Notes: generated from the letters alone by a model not told the origin. Shown: positions 27,901 to 39,625, counted from the stretch's first letter. The stretch is 64,000 nucleotides of DNA from Lepturacanthus savala (GCA_030544235.1 CM060470.1:14870856-14934855); one strand, 5' to 3'. Made by a program: numbers and translations.

Positions 27901-30900
27901 ATTACAAATGCAACATAACGAGCAAAAATGTGTGCATCCCCAGGCGGCATAACAACAAAAGGGGGGGGGGGCGAAAAAAAAAACTGACTACAAAGCAGAT
28001 TAAGTCTCCACGTCCTTCCGGAATTTGGCCCTTTTTTTACTCATTTGGGACGGTGTAATTCTGAACCGCCTGTGTTTATTTTCAACAACTCTGCCTCAAG
28101 TGATTTTATTTTTGTAATAAAGTATGTTTTCATACTGCGGAGACTTAAATCCCATTTCAATGACACAATAATATTTGTATACCAAGATTATGACCAAGAA
28201 ATTACTGCACGCCTATATAATGCAAACTGTATCGCAAACTACTGCCTTGAGAATATGTTCATTTGATCCAACTTACGACGGTCAACAAAAGAAACAGTAT
28301 TTGTTTCACGAAATGTTAGTTTGCTGAAAAAGGAATGTAGAGAATTATATTTTACAAAGGTTTGATATTTTTCATACCATGTACAAGCATGTGTTAACGG
28401 AAAACAGCTGTTTGATGCCAGAACAGACCACACTTACCCTCAATGACTCCATACACATACTATTTCTTATAGTATTTCTCTTGACAGACATACATGAGCT
28501 GTAATGAAATGTAATATAATCAGTCTGGCTAAATACAAGTCAATCACATGACTTGTCCCAGACATCAATATTCTAGAATTGGCAAATATATTTACTACAG
28601 TCTGAGCCTCCAGCTCCACTGGAACACTTGGGGTTAAGGGCCTTGCTCAAGGGCACATCAGTGGTGGTAAAGAGGGAGAGGCGCTGCTCTCCCCGCCCGG
28701 AATTATCCTGCAGGTCCTGGACTGAACCTACAATCTTCCGGCCACACGCTCGCTACTCTAACCTTTAGGCCACCACCGATAAGGAGATTATACAGCGTAT
28801 GCTATACCAGGGGGATGGTCAGGTTGAACGATATTCAGGTAAAATAAAAATCTCATCATAGACTTTAAGAGAGAAAGTCATGTATTATTAAAAATAACTT
28901 TCTAATCATTCTAATCTATCCTCTAAAGCTAAATATTTACATGCACATTTTAAACAATTTCTTTAATCGATAGTTTGTGTCATGTGACTCCCTTATCATT
29001 TAATCAATCATAATCATCTCCCCCCCAAGCCTATAAGGAATAATTTTAAGACCATACATTGTCCGATATAAATTATTATTCTTAATGAATATACCTTTGA
29101 TCTACAAAATGTCCCAAAATGATGAATATGTAAATAACTCTTTCCAAAAGCCCATGGTTACATTTTGGAAATCGTCTATTGTATCACCTGATAGTCCACA
29201 AGCCAAAGATATTCAGTTTAAGAAAAACAAATAAAACAAAATAAATAGTCCAATATCAATACGATGCCGCCAAGTCACAAGAATCCACACCTTTCACAAG
29301 CTCTCGCACAGCACAAACATTTTCTCACAGAGCGAAAAGCAAATTCATAACTGATAATGTCACTGCATGAAAAGAGGACACTGACAGCGTGGACAGACAG
29401 GACAAAGCAGCACAGCATCTCTCTCCCTCTTCTGGAGACAGGAGTTAAAAGGAGTTACTATGGTTACGGGGTGTCTTGTCACTGAAACTTTCTGGTGACT
29501 CTCGATAATAGGTTTTTAGGTTAGTTGTGAGGCCATTTCATTCATCCAAATCAGACATTGCAACTGTCAGACGTTGTAGATAGTCTTGTGAATATTGAGA
29601 AAAGGAACACTTTAACATTCTTTGACTCTGTTTCCAAATCATAATGTGATGTGAAAAACAGTAGGCCGAACACTAACACCGGTACATGATGAGCAGTGAA
29701 CTGGAAGATGCTCTTTAGTAGAAGCTGCAAATATCAAAAAGAAATATCCCACATATGACTTGATGTGTTTTACAGCTGTCGTTTATACAACACTACTTTT
29801 TTATAGAGCATCCATAATTATATCATTATATATCTTATGTTTGCTCTCCCACTTTTATGAGCAGGCGGTTAAAGCTTAAATAAATACAGGATCTATAGTA
29901 TCAGCTTGTAAATCACTTGTAAAGAATTACCTGTGAAAATATTGGGCCAGAAATTAAGGAACTTATTTCAGCCTTGAATGGAAAAAAAACATTAAGAAGA
30001 CTTTCGATTACTTTGATGCTTACTTTGTCTGCAGCTGCCAACAAATTGTCTGCCATTTTCTCCAAGTTTGGAGCCTTTCCTGTGTAGATGAATCCCATCA
30101 TTTCCTTAAAGACATCTGGGTCCACGTCACTGATGTCGACGCGGTTCTGCAAAGGAAAACAAAAAGATTTCTTTACTAATGAGGAACATCTGTGAAAGAA
30201 AATGAAGACCGTTACTACAACTGTATTTATAATGAGTATTTTAAGCAATAAGTGCTGTGCATAAAGAAGTATGGAAGCAACTCTTACCTTTTTACTCTCC
30301 TCCATTTCATGTTCAAACATAGCATTAAAGACCGGGGACCTTGCTGTTAAATGAATAAATTGGAATGGACACTGATAAATATAATGACCAGTCATATCAT
30401 ATCTTGATAAAAATGTGCTTTTTACAAAACAGCAAAGGAGAAAATAACAAAACCGAGGTACAAAAAAAAACAGCTATGGTATATTAAATTATTACGGTTC
30501 TAAAATGTTGCAAAATCCATATAGCTGCTGCTTCGTCAGCATTTCTCGGTCACCTCTGCAGCTGCCACCACCGTGGGGAACGGACACAAGCTGGAGAAGA
30601 AAAAAAGAGCTAGCCTTTCAATCTCCTGGATCCTACAGTCATCTGGGTCAAACAGGGCCAAGCAGTGGTAGTGAGGTGGATTAGCGCCCACTGCAGAACT
30701 AGGCCACTACAAATCAAGCCAGGAGTACAGACCCTCGGTAGCCTTTCGAGGTGTTTATGGCCCTCCACGAGAGGCCATTAAGAAGAGGCATGACATATCT
30801 TGCTCGGGCCAATTTGTGGGCTTCTCTCCTGGTTGCTGCTTGCTAAAGGCCACGTTCGGAGAGACATTAGCCATGTGTGAAGAAACACAGCCCGCATTCT

Positions 30901-33562
30901 AAATCAACACCTCCTCTGCACAGTTTTTTGTCTGAATCCCTGCAATGTATTGGGGGGGGGGGCTTCTTACCTGCAAGGATGGACTTGTGGGCTTTGAACT
31001 CTTGCCCTCCCACATAGAGGCTGCAGTCCGTGAAGCGTGAACACTCCCACAGGTTCCCCAGGTCATCAGACAGCTGACACTCCGGTACCTTCAGCATGTT
31101 CATGTTGGACTGGCCAGAAATGTTAACGGAGTCCTGGACAACGCTTACCTGTACAAAAGAAACATTGGCGAGAGCACAAATCACTGAAGCGGTCTCGTCA
31201 AATAAGCGTTGAATAAGTCCAGCAGCAAATACGTCCGACTGGATTGGAGAAAAAGTTCATTTGTGTTTGATAAGCTCTTTTTGAACAAAGGTATGATAAA
31301 AGTTTAACAAACCTAGTGTAGGAAGGACTCTTGCTTGTAAAAATACAAACACTCGAAACCAAAGGGAATTAGCCGACCCAATTTGCGGAAACACTAACTG
31401 ATGAGAAAACGCATCGCCTTTATAATTTGAATGTAATTTGTTCATCAAAGTGTCAATTTCCTCAAAACTGCTGAATCTATCTGGAACTGCCGTCTGACAG
31501 GCTGTCTAATCCTGGCAGTATTTGGAAAATTGCATTTACATCAAAATTCACTGACATTTAATTTGTCCCCCGAAAAGACTTTTTTAGGAGACATTTATTC
31601 TTCTTGACACACTAAATTCAATTATTTCCAGAACAATTGTAAACGATGTAAGATGGAGAAAGCGTTTCACTCCCTAAGAATTTAATATCATTTGATGTCG
31701 GGCTGAGCGATATTGAAAAAGAAAAAAAAATGACATTTAATTTTTTTACCATGAAATATAAAAAAAAGCACAAATTTTTATGTGCAAACCATCCTTTCTT
31801 GAACTTGCTATATCGATGGTTTCTGGAACCTTTCTCATATGGTGTAACACCACATACTGTAGTTTTGTGACAAGCTCATGCAGCTTTCAATAGCTACTGG
31901 AAGGAAGAGATGGAGTTCATGCTGCACCATGTGCAAGAATTGTATATATTAATGGTAGATAATGTATTGTTGTAGTTAAGTCTCCGTCAACCCGAAGTAG
32001 CTTTGTTGAAAGAGATTCAGCGCCACCTATTGTAGCGGAGTCAGCCAGGTTGCCTACAATATGACTGCAATGACTATGCTCTGCATGAAACATCAATATC
32101 TACTATTCTGCTCATATTCGGATTCAATATTTGAAAAGACTCATTTTTTTGGACAGATGGGAGATACTTGAAAAGGGGAACATGTACCAGCCCAATCTCA
32201 AAACTTCAAAAGTTAGTGACCAATTAAAAGAAAAAAAATCTCCTATTCAGCAAACAAAATGGCTTTTTTGGTATAGTTGCCTGCACCACGTGGGAGTGAC
32301 ACAAAGTGCTGCTCTGTGTTATCATGTGCATTTTTGTAAAATTACAGCAATACCAAATACAAAGAATGTGACTCTCATTCATTTGAAGAATAGAAAGAAA
32401 AAGCCAGAGGATAATAATTACCTCACAAAACAGTGTCAGCTTGTCGTCTGGTAGCAGCCCATTGGCTTCATCGAGGAGGAAATCTCTCCTGATGAATTTT
32501 TTGAAGCCCCAGTCTTTGCCTTGGACAAACCTGTATGCTCTTTGGCTTTCTGTAACAAAAAGAAAAATAATGCTAGACATTGCCTCTCCTTGTGTATGCA
32601 AGCTGGAAAAAAACACATCTTTGGTGTAAAAGAATCACTGATATAGCGTAATGGTATGCAACGCTGTTCCGTGTGTTTGTACTCACCCATTGCTTTTGTC
32701 TCTTCTCTTTTAGCGTTCAACAAAGAAAACTTGAACTTTGCTCTGACTTCACTTTTTGGACAACTAACAAGAAGTAAATACAATGACAGATAATCTTTGC
32801 TTTCATCATCAAGTCCCTTTGGATTGACTCGCAGACACCTGGAAACAGATAACACCTCATCAGTAGTCTTACAAACTAATAAACAGAGTCACAACTGCAG
32901 GTTATGTGGATTACCCACAATAAAACAAAACATGCGGACTTTGAATAAGCGTAGATCCACTTTAAATGGCATTTATGTTTGTGTTTGGGGGATAATGAAA
33001 TCTCATTCTATTGAAAATGTCTTTTTACATCGAACCTATTCACAAAGCAAATGCAGAAGTGTGTACCAACCATTTCATTTTGTCATTAGGACCAGAGGAG
33101 AAGGTTGAGCTCTTCAACACCTCCCCCATTTCCTCTCTGCAAAAACTAAAGTTGTTTATGGTCCACATGTAGGAAAATTTTACAACTTTGACCTTGGAAC
33201 GAGAAGAAGAAGAAACAAACAGAACTGTCAGACCAAATCACTGTGTGTGTGTGTTTTTTGTGCATGCTGGCTTACATATTTTGAACAGGGCCATTGTTAA
33301 TGTTATTATAAACACATGTGATTTTCCTACTATAACATGTCAAAAGGTCTACTGTGAAAATTACTATGCAATCAAAGATCCCCCAGTGATAGGGTTTGAA
33401 TTAATTTAACAAGATACCTGAAATATGATAGACTATCACCATCTTGTATAGAATGCGACTCATTGAGTTATATTATGCCCAAACCTGTGTGTAACACCAG
33501 CTCTCTGCCACAGGTCCACTTGACATCTCCCCGGGAGGAGGAGGGGTGGGAACCCGTGACAT
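24776..33562 (-). CDS. spopl: Speckle-type POZ protein-like (Spopl), complete coding sequence in ten coding exons
   Basis: The product is an adaptor that recruits substrates to CUL3-RBX1 ubiquitin ligase in the nucleus (family knowledge). The exons join (minus strand) as 33562-33485, 33192-33071, 32838-32687, 32549-32422, 31148-30971, 30343-30288, 30146-30024, 27546-27404, 27297-27244 and 24920-24776, giving 1179 nt, or 392 aa plus stop, the length of mammalian SPOPL. Domains: MATH (about 28-166) with all five substrate-groove residues Y87, F102, Y123, W131 and F133; BTB (about 175-297) with dimer-interface residues L186, L190, L193 and I217; a BACK-like C-terminal region carrying the SPOPL-specific insertion (about 327-344); and a basic tail PRKRLKQS, a nuclear localisation signal. 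The insertion distinguishes it from SPOP (374 aa). All introns are GT-AG except the one after the 47-codon exon, which starts with GC. The start ATG has G at -3. Confidence 0.96.
27244..27297 (-). CDS. spopl: spopl 54-nt exon encoding the SPOPL-specific insertion
   Basis: Encodes CSVLRQLGCKDGKNWNS plus two split codons, the 18-residue segment present in SPOPL but absent from SPOP. The acceptor is TTGCCATAG and the donor is GCAA then GTATGTAA. Its length is 54 nt and both ends have the same phase, so it can be skipped without a frame change. In SPOPL this insertion lies in the C-terminal (BACK) dimerisation region and is reported to reduce higher-order oligomer formation. Confidence 0.94.
27298..27403 (-). 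other. spopl: spopl 106-bp intron with GC-AG boundaries
   Basis: The upstream exon must end at ATC AAC AG for the frame to reach the next exon (AG|G gives Arg). The intron therefore begins GCAAGTATTG and ends CATAG. AG|GCAAGT is the consensus of the rare GC donor class. Reading through instead adds about 24 unrelated residues after FINR and then a stop. Confidence 0.9.
27404..27546 (-). CDS. spopl: spopl coding exon (residues 280-326)
   Basis: Starts after CCACCTCAG with TAC GCT CTG GAG, encoding YALERLKVMCEEALC and onward to AIDFIN. This is the end of the BTB domain and the 3-box/BACK helices that contact CUL3. It ends at a GC donor. Confidence 0.95.
28595..28780 (-). mobile_element. tRNA-derived SINE
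   Basis: On the minus strand the element starts with an A-box-like TGGCCTAAAGGTTAGAG (about 28772-28756). A B-box-like GGTTCAGTCC follows at about 28728-28719, at tRNA-like spacing. The body contains GCCCTTGAGCAAGGCCCTTA (about 28655-28632), a segment I recognise from many fish SINEs. It lies in the spopl intron between 27547 and 30023, in the same orientation as the gene. Confidence 0.75.
30024..30146 (-). CDS. spopl: spopl coding exon (residues 239-279)
   Basis: Acceptor CCTTTGCAG and donor AAA then GTAAGC, phase 0 on both sides. Encodes NRVDISDVDPDVFKEMM through AAADK, BTB domain helices including the CUL3-binding face. Confidence 0.95.
30288..30343 (-). CDS. spopl: spopl coding exon (residues 220-238)
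   Basis: 56 nt, acceptor TTTAACAG, donor AAG then GTAAGAG. Encodes RSPVFNAMFEHEMEESKK of the BTB core, with the split Ala codon before it. Confidence 0.95.
30530..30890. promoter_or_regulatory. Unique, GC-richer block in a spopl intron
   Basis: A 360-bp non-repetitive stretch with higher GC than the AT-rich intron around it and no splice-consistent coding frame. It could be a conserved intronic element or an unrecognised old insertion. Called from composition only. Confidence 0.25.
30971..31148 (-). CDS. spopl: spopl coding exon (residues 161-219)
   Basis: Acceptor TTGTACAG, donor GCAG then GTAAGAAG. Encodes VSVVQDSVNISGQ, the linker, and the first BTB strand-helix unit with VPECQLSDDLGNLWE and FKAHKSILA. 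An 11-base G run (plus strand 30952-30962) lies only 8 bases into the following intron. Confidence 0.95.
32422..32549 (-). CDS. spopl: spopl coding exon (residues 118-160)
   Basis: Acceptor TTGTTACAG, donor GAG then GTAATT. Encodes the second half of the MATH domain, with substrate-groove residues Y123, W131 and F133 in AYRFVQGKDWGFKKF, and ends LTLFCE. Confidence 0.95.
32687..32838 (-). CDS. spopl: spopl coding exon (residues 67-118)
   Basis: Acceptor CTGTTTCCAG, donor ATGG then GTGAGT. Encodes CLRVNPKGLDDESKDYLSLY and onward, with MATH groove residues Y87 and F102, ending KAM plus the first base of a Glu codon. Confidence 0.95.
33071..33192 (-). CDS. spopl: spopl coding exon (residues 27-67)
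   Basis: Acceptor TTCCAAG with a purine-rich upstream tract (relatively weak), donor AATG then GTTGGT. Encodes VKVVKFSYMWTINNFSF, the first strands of the MATH domain. Frame and both splice phases fit the neighbours exactly. Confidence 0.93.
33485..33562 (-). CDS. spopl: spopl first coding exon (residues 1-26)
   Basis: ATG at 33562 and donor CAG then GTTTGG. Encodes the proline-rich N-terminus MSRVPTPPPP and SWCYTQ, as in vertebrate SPOP and SPOPL. The 5' UTR part probably runs to 33598, after an acceptor CTTTCAACAATTAG. Confidence 0.93.
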
Positions 33563-33598
33563 CACCAGTTTTGGGGTACCACTCACGTCCTTAAAGCA

Positions 33599-36463
33599 CT
33601 AATTGTTGAAAGAAAATAAGAAACAGAGTAGAACAAAAGTTCACAAGTTTACTAAATACAAATCAAACTGAACTGAATGGACACAAAAAAAATTGCAAAA
33701 AATGCATCCTCAAGATGTCAAAATATTTCACATGATTTTTAATCCAGCTTGTACCTAAACTGCTATAAAATGTGAGGCAACAAAAAGTCTGCATTCTTTC
33801 CGCAGCCTGAGGTCTTGTAATTCAATGACACAGGACAACAAATTCAGTTTAACTGCAGTAGATGACTACTGAGACAAGCAGAAAAAGAAATCGAATTATT
33901 CATACTACAGTTTTTAGTGTGTGTAATGGTTAGTATTATAAATGTATCCATACTGTATGGTAAATTGAATGTCCTGAGTATGTAATATTATATGAAACAC
34001 TTAAATCATTGCACGCTCTGTGACTATGTGGCCAAGTAAACACACGTCCTCACAGATTAAGAAAGCTAGTCTCAACCTGATTCCTTCCAAATGTAATATC
34101 ATCAAAATCAATCCAACATGAAAGAAGGGCACAAATGAAAGAAAAACCCAAAACAACACGTTTCTGCAGTTGGGTAATGAAAAAAACAAAAAAAAACAGA
34201 CGCTTGGTGCTGCCAAATTTCAGGTGGCCAGAGATGAGAAAAAAAAATGTGCATTCATTTCATTACTTTCAGAACATCTCACGGTGCTTTCAGACAAAAG
34301 TTAGGCTACATGCCTGGTGTAGCAAAGAAAAGAAAAGCATGGATAGGATTGGAAACATTAGCATGGCTAGTATGCTAACAACAACAACCAAAGTTGTAAT
34401 TTAAGGAGAGTTTTATCAAGCATTTTACTGTCATTAACCTCTATCATTGTCCTTGGGCTCACTACAGTCAGGCAGCAGCTGTTCTTCTCCGCTTCTTTTT
34501 TGTTTCCCTGAGCACTTGTAAATCAAGAATATAAACAAACAATATTTCCCGAATATGAGGTCAAGATCTCTCCTCTCTCAAACCAGACCCACATTGGAAA
34601 GGCTCGTGATTTTGAGAGTCAAATCAGATCGAACTGTGTGAAGCAAAGGGGTCGGTCAATTTGCGCTGCAAAAGAGACGGCCTCACACTTTTCAACGCAG
34701 AAATGAACGGGAAGCAAATTTCAGTCTGACTGCTCCATTAGTTGTTGATTTGTAAATCCAAACCAGCACGTCAATTTGCTCTTGTGTCAATTGTCAAACT
34801 TTTGAAAGCTCATCAAAATGAACCACGGTCTGAAGATGAAGCTATCCGGATGAAAGGGCGGACAGACTGATCAACTCGCTATCCTCGGGTCCCACCACTA
34901 GTCTTATTTATGATTCATGAAATCTAAGCTGTAAACTGCATCCAACCGTGACACCTGAGAAGACAGGTTACACTTAGTCTTTAGCTGCCAATTCTGCAGT
35001 CATGTGCAGTCTCTCACAACTTGAGTACAGGCCCAAACTGATTCATTTAGTGAATGAGAAGAGGAAGGCGGACACGCGCTATCTATTCAATTTAACTAGA
35101 TACAGACAGTCAAATTGAAAAACAACTATTGACTAACTGATCTGGTGAATTTGGTAGTTATTTTAAATCAGCAGCGCAGTTAAGACAGCTGTGGATTCGT
35201 AAGTATTTTATGTTCCTCCGCGCCTGACATTCAGGGGATACATCCGCTTTTGGAGTGTCAGCACATTTAATTTAATTTTTTCCCCTCACAAAGTGAATTT
35301 CATTTCAAAGCTTCCAAACCCCTGTCAACTCCCTCACTTCTCAGATCAAGCCACCTCGGGGGCTAAAATATTTCTGAATATCCTTAAAAAAGCTGTAAAG
35401 ATGGTCCAGAATTTCAAATATATTTTGACTACTGGCAGATGAGGTTAGAGGCAAATCCACAAATCAATGTAATATTATTTTGTAGCACTCATCAGGTGTT
35501 CGTTTTTCATGGAACTGTTTATTGTTCCCCTTGGATGGAGCAGTGAACCCGTAGTGGAGCACTACTGGGTGCATTTGACCCCGTTCTAGATAATCCTGGC
35601 CTAAACACTGCACAATAATAGAGGGATATTTAATGAACGGACATTTACTTGATATGACAGGTTCAACAACTGTTTTGTACTCGACACTGTTGCAATTGAA
35701 TCACATTTTTCTCTATCGGTCAAATATTAACTCTGTAAAAGCAAGAAAATTAACACTGTCACCTCTTGAATGGTTGGAAATGTTCAAAGATGGAGTCTAT
35801 CTAAGTTATCACCGGATCCTTCATGGCCCCATCTTCATGTTCCAGTCTACAGGAGAAAAGGCAGACATTAGTCCTGGGAAATGTAAATGGAAGAAAGTAA
35901 ATCAAGCAAGCCTCTTGCGTGGCTTCCTACATCACTGAATCGTTTAGCAATGAAACAACAGTTGTGTCAATACACCAGATCTGCATAGGGGTATTAATTA
36001 GGTATATAATTAGCAATGTCAATATACCTAGAAAGTGACAGCATATGGAAATGGGAGCTTTCATCTCAATCAACATCAGGAGTTAAAGCATAGGTTTGAA
36101 ACTGTTCAAGTTTGTCCTAATACATTAGTCATGTCCTCAACTGAACATTAAAAGAATTTTCCTCACTCTAACATTCCCCCAGTTCATATGAAATGATCCT
36201 TTTCAAATGTGATTTCAATGTAGGCGACGGGGTCAAAATCCACTGTGTCCCCACAGTCATTTTGTGGAAATACACGTTTAAAAGTTTATCTGACAGAGCA
36301 TACCTAATGGACATCTGTCCACATTTGTAGCCTTTTAAGCATAAAATCCCTCTTTGTGTTTCCTCGGACAACGTTTGCCTGTTAAACTGTGGTAGGAGTA
36401 GATTAGGGCTGGGCAATATAGAAAAAACTTAATTAACCCCCCCCCCCCCCCAAAAAAAAATAA

Positions 36464-36508
<45 letters not shown>

Positions 36509-38443
36509 TATAGTGCCACTTCTGTATGCATTACCATTTATGCCTTTACAACTTATTTACACAAAGATTTTGATAAATATTCATCAGTAATGTTAATATA
36601 ATGAGTAAGTGGGTAAATGCAAATAGTACTAGAACGGTCTGGCAAGTTCAAAACATTGCATCACTTTAATGTAATGCAGCCTTTTTAAATCAAGAAGAGA
36701 CAACAAATATAATCTACCTGTATATTTAGTCTCATCGCACAATATAGAGATAATGTTGATATATTGCCCAACCCTAAAATATAGTAACAAAAAGAGAGGT
36801 TTTAGCACTAAAAGACTTATTTGACTCATTTGGGTGACTGAAGCTTCATATTATTTTATAATAAACTTTGAAATACATGTTTACACAGAAGGACTGTGGA
36901 TTTTGTTTCTCATCATTTACATTGTAATTGAATTATGAATGGACCTTGTAATGGCCAGTATTAACAGAAGGGATGGTTTTACAAAGACAAAAACAGTTCC
37001 AATGTTGATATGGGCAGATGAATATTGTTCTAAGACAGACTCAAACACATGCAAACCTTTAAGCTAACAGATTTCTAGCTGATTGCGGCACTGCAGCCTG
37101 TAAATACCCTATCTTATTAGAGGTTATTAACTAAGATTTCGCGGTTTTTCATGTAATCTGAATGTTCGACCTATAAACCATCAATTAAATCAGTGAACTC
37201 AGGATTAACCAGCAACTTTGTTTGGACAAGACATTAGCTGTAAGTGTCTCAACTTTCATACAGTGCTACTTTTGACAAAAAATGTTAATATAATCCTAGT
37301 CACTTACATGAACATTGTGTTTTGTTAGTCGCATTTTAGTTTTTTTTGTAAGAGTCAGGATACAGTTAGTGGATCTCACTTTAAATTTTAGTCTATATTT
37401 TTAGTCATAATTATCTCAGAGTTTCATGATACTATAACAGATGTTGCTGAAGGACTGTTTATTCAGCTAGGCTGAGACTTACACTTTTATAAAAATGGAT
37501 GCCTAAAGTTTGCTAGAAAAAAGTACAATACAATCAGATTTCCTCAGTGTTAATATTGACAAGGATTTGTAATTCGATCTTAGTTACTTAAAGTCAAAAT
37601 TATATCTAACTAAAGACACATTTGAGTCGTGCTGTTTTAGTCGTAGTTACAATATCGTCATGGAATTAAATGATGTCGACGAATAGTTAGTCATAATTTT
37701 CGTTGCTTTCACACAACAGCGAGGATGCTATTCGAGCTGACATCCTGTTTGCATTAGTTGGAAGCTAATAGATCTCATCTTTCTCTAACCCTCATAGATT
37801 AAAGCTAGTTAGCCTAACTCTAAATGCAATTCGTGATCTAAACGGATGTGAACACCCTTATTAGGAGCACAAATCAACACAGCTACAGTTCAATGTTATA
37901 GCGTAACATCAGGTGTCAACACTCATTTCAAAACCATCCTTCACCACTTATCGTTCTTTGCAGCTAATTTCATCAACAACTATCACGACACATTAGCTAA
38001 ATAAACATCTGCCAATTCTGTGGGCACTGCGTTTTTTAGCTAACCCGAGCTAACAATAATGTTCTCACAAGCAAGATTATTTTCCCTTTAGCTTCCGCAA
38101 ATGCAGCTAACACTGAGCGGCTAGCTTCACGTATTACAGCGTTAACATGTTAGCATTACATTACATTACATTAGTTCCTCTGTAGCAACACAACCTGGCA
38201 AAGCATACATGAAGTTAACTTAGCGATGTGCTGTTTAGACACCGCGTTACCCGGTGTAAAACAAAAGGGGCCTTCATCCTGTGACAGGATGCTAACTAAC
38301 CGAGCTAACGTAAACCCTCACGTTTTGATAGAAACCTGCTGGTGGGAAAACAACGTCGGGCTAACTAGCCGCTAGCCGAAGCTAATCTGTAACGTTACAC
38401 TGGCTGCCCACAAAAAGTTTAAAAAGACACGGTGACGGCGTAC
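33599..38443 (-). other. spopl: Large first intron of spopl
   Basis: A 4.8-kb intron between the predicted non-coding first exon and the start-codon exon. It contains the MITE at 36403-36777 and, near its 5' end (37750-38400), a cluster of GCTAAC/GTTAGC/GCTAGC words. No coding sequence was recognised. Confidence 0.6.
36403..36777. mobile_element. MITE with TTAGGGCTGGGCAATATA inverted ends
   Basis: The left end TTAGGGCTGGGCAATATA (36403-36420) is matched by TATATTGCCCAACCCTAA (36760-36777), a near-perfect 18-bp terminal inverted repeat. Between them are C and A homopolymers, a TA microsatellite (about 36472-36512) and AT-rich DNA. The GGGCTGGGCAATAT end is widespread in fish genomes. It lies in spopl intron 1. 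Confidence 0.75.
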
Positions 38444-38600
38444 CTTTCAATTTCATACTTCCATATGTATCGAGTAATGCATATAGCTTTATGTCACAGT
38501 CGTTCCTTTCACCCTCCGTTATTTTACACTGTTTTTCACTGAGACTCTTCACAAGGTTTCTTTGTCTAATTTATATCTGTGCTAGCTTACATCTGTCTAG
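38444..38600 (-). other. spopl: Predicted spopl non-coding first exon; 5' end uncertain
   Basis: On the minus strand, TTGAAAG is followed by a donor-like GTACGC at 38443. It lies between the NRF1-type promoter motif and the first coding exon. The start site is guessed from the motif position. Predicted from splice signal and context only. Confidence 0.4.
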
Positions 38601-38632
38601 CTGGCTGGTAGCTTTACAGGCTGTGTATCCAC

Positions 38633-38644
38633 TGCGCATGCGCA
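38633..38644. promoter_or_regulatory. spopl: NRF1-type palindrome TGCGCATGCGCA at the spopl promoter
   Basis: Perfect match to the NRF1 consensus GCGCATGCGC, a motif concentrated within about 100 bp of vertebrate housekeeping-gene start sites. It sits just upstream of the predicted spopl first exon and supports a promoter here. A palindromic site could also drive antisense transcription to the right. Confidence 0.65.
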
Positions 38645-38710
38645 GAATTTGTATCACGTCCTGCTCCATATCACCTCAGACAACTAGTATCTTACCACAA
38701 CAATAATTAT

Positions 38711-39453
38711 CAGTGGTGGAAAGTAATCAAGTACATTAAGTACTACTTTTAAGGTACTTCATCCTCATTGAAATTTAAGCTCCAACACGTCACATACATT
38801 ACTGTTATAAAACTATAGACACACAAACAGAAGAGAAATATGTAAATAAAACACCATAAACACCAACACCAACAGAGAAAATAGATAACAAAAATAAAAG
38901 TAAATGCCTATACACACCTTGTTATTGCTACATTGTTATTGTAAAGTGGTATGAGGCAGGTGAGTAGATAATTGCACACGGAATTATTGGAAAGTAGAAT
39001 TAAATTACACATGGTTACCTATTCTGTGTGCATTATATACATTATTATGAATTATATAAATATATAAAGATTATAGTACAAGTATAAGTACAAGTTGAAA
39101 TATTAATGTTTATATAATTTTATATACTATACATTACAAATATTATGATAGAATAGTGTTACTATAATCTAGTGTTTATAATTAGATAAGTCTTCACAAT
39201 GCTAAACTATAGTATTAGCATGCTCTCACATGTGTTTGGTGATTAAAAACAAGCAGTATAATATACTTCAATAATATAACAGTCTACCTAATGACTAATT
39301 CTACTTTTTATTTTCTTCATACATTTTGCAGATGTAACTTCTGTATATTTGCTTAAGTAACATTTTGAGTTTTGCTTGTAATTTAGTATTTTTTTTCATT
39401 AGTATTTCAATATTTCTATTTTTAACTCAAGTAGAGGATATTTGCCTACTACT

Positions 39454-39457
<4 letters not shown>
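38711..39457 (+). mobile_element. Non-autonomous hAT-like element next to the spopl promoter
   Basis: The left end CAGTGGTGGAAAGTAATCAA is the signature of a fish hAT-type MITE family (CAGTGGTGGAAAGTAACTAAG). Internal GTACATTAAGTACTACTTTT fits the same family. The right end is recognisable in GCTTAAGTAACATTTTGAG and CTCAAGTAGAGGATATTTGC but breaks down into an AAT repeat, so the terminal bases and target duplication are lost. No transposase frame. Confidence 0.65.
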
Positions 39458-39489
<32 letters not shown>

Positions 39490-39490
39490 T
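39457..39490 (+). repeat. (AAT)n microsatellite
   Basis: About eleven AAT units that appear to have replaced the right terminus of the neighbouring hAT-like element. Confidence 0.95.
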
Positions 39491-39625
39491 AAAGAGATGA
39501 TGTTATCTGTACTTGTTCCTCCAGTGCAGCTGTACCTTTGCATGCTGATTAGTCAGTTAAGATACACAATAAGACACATTGACATTGTACATTTCTATTT
39601 TAAGACAAGGTTAATGTTCCAATTT

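Noticed and set aside
28805..28820. CCAGGGGGATGG as a CTCF site
   Set aside because: Lacks the YAG part of the core that the 55060 site has.
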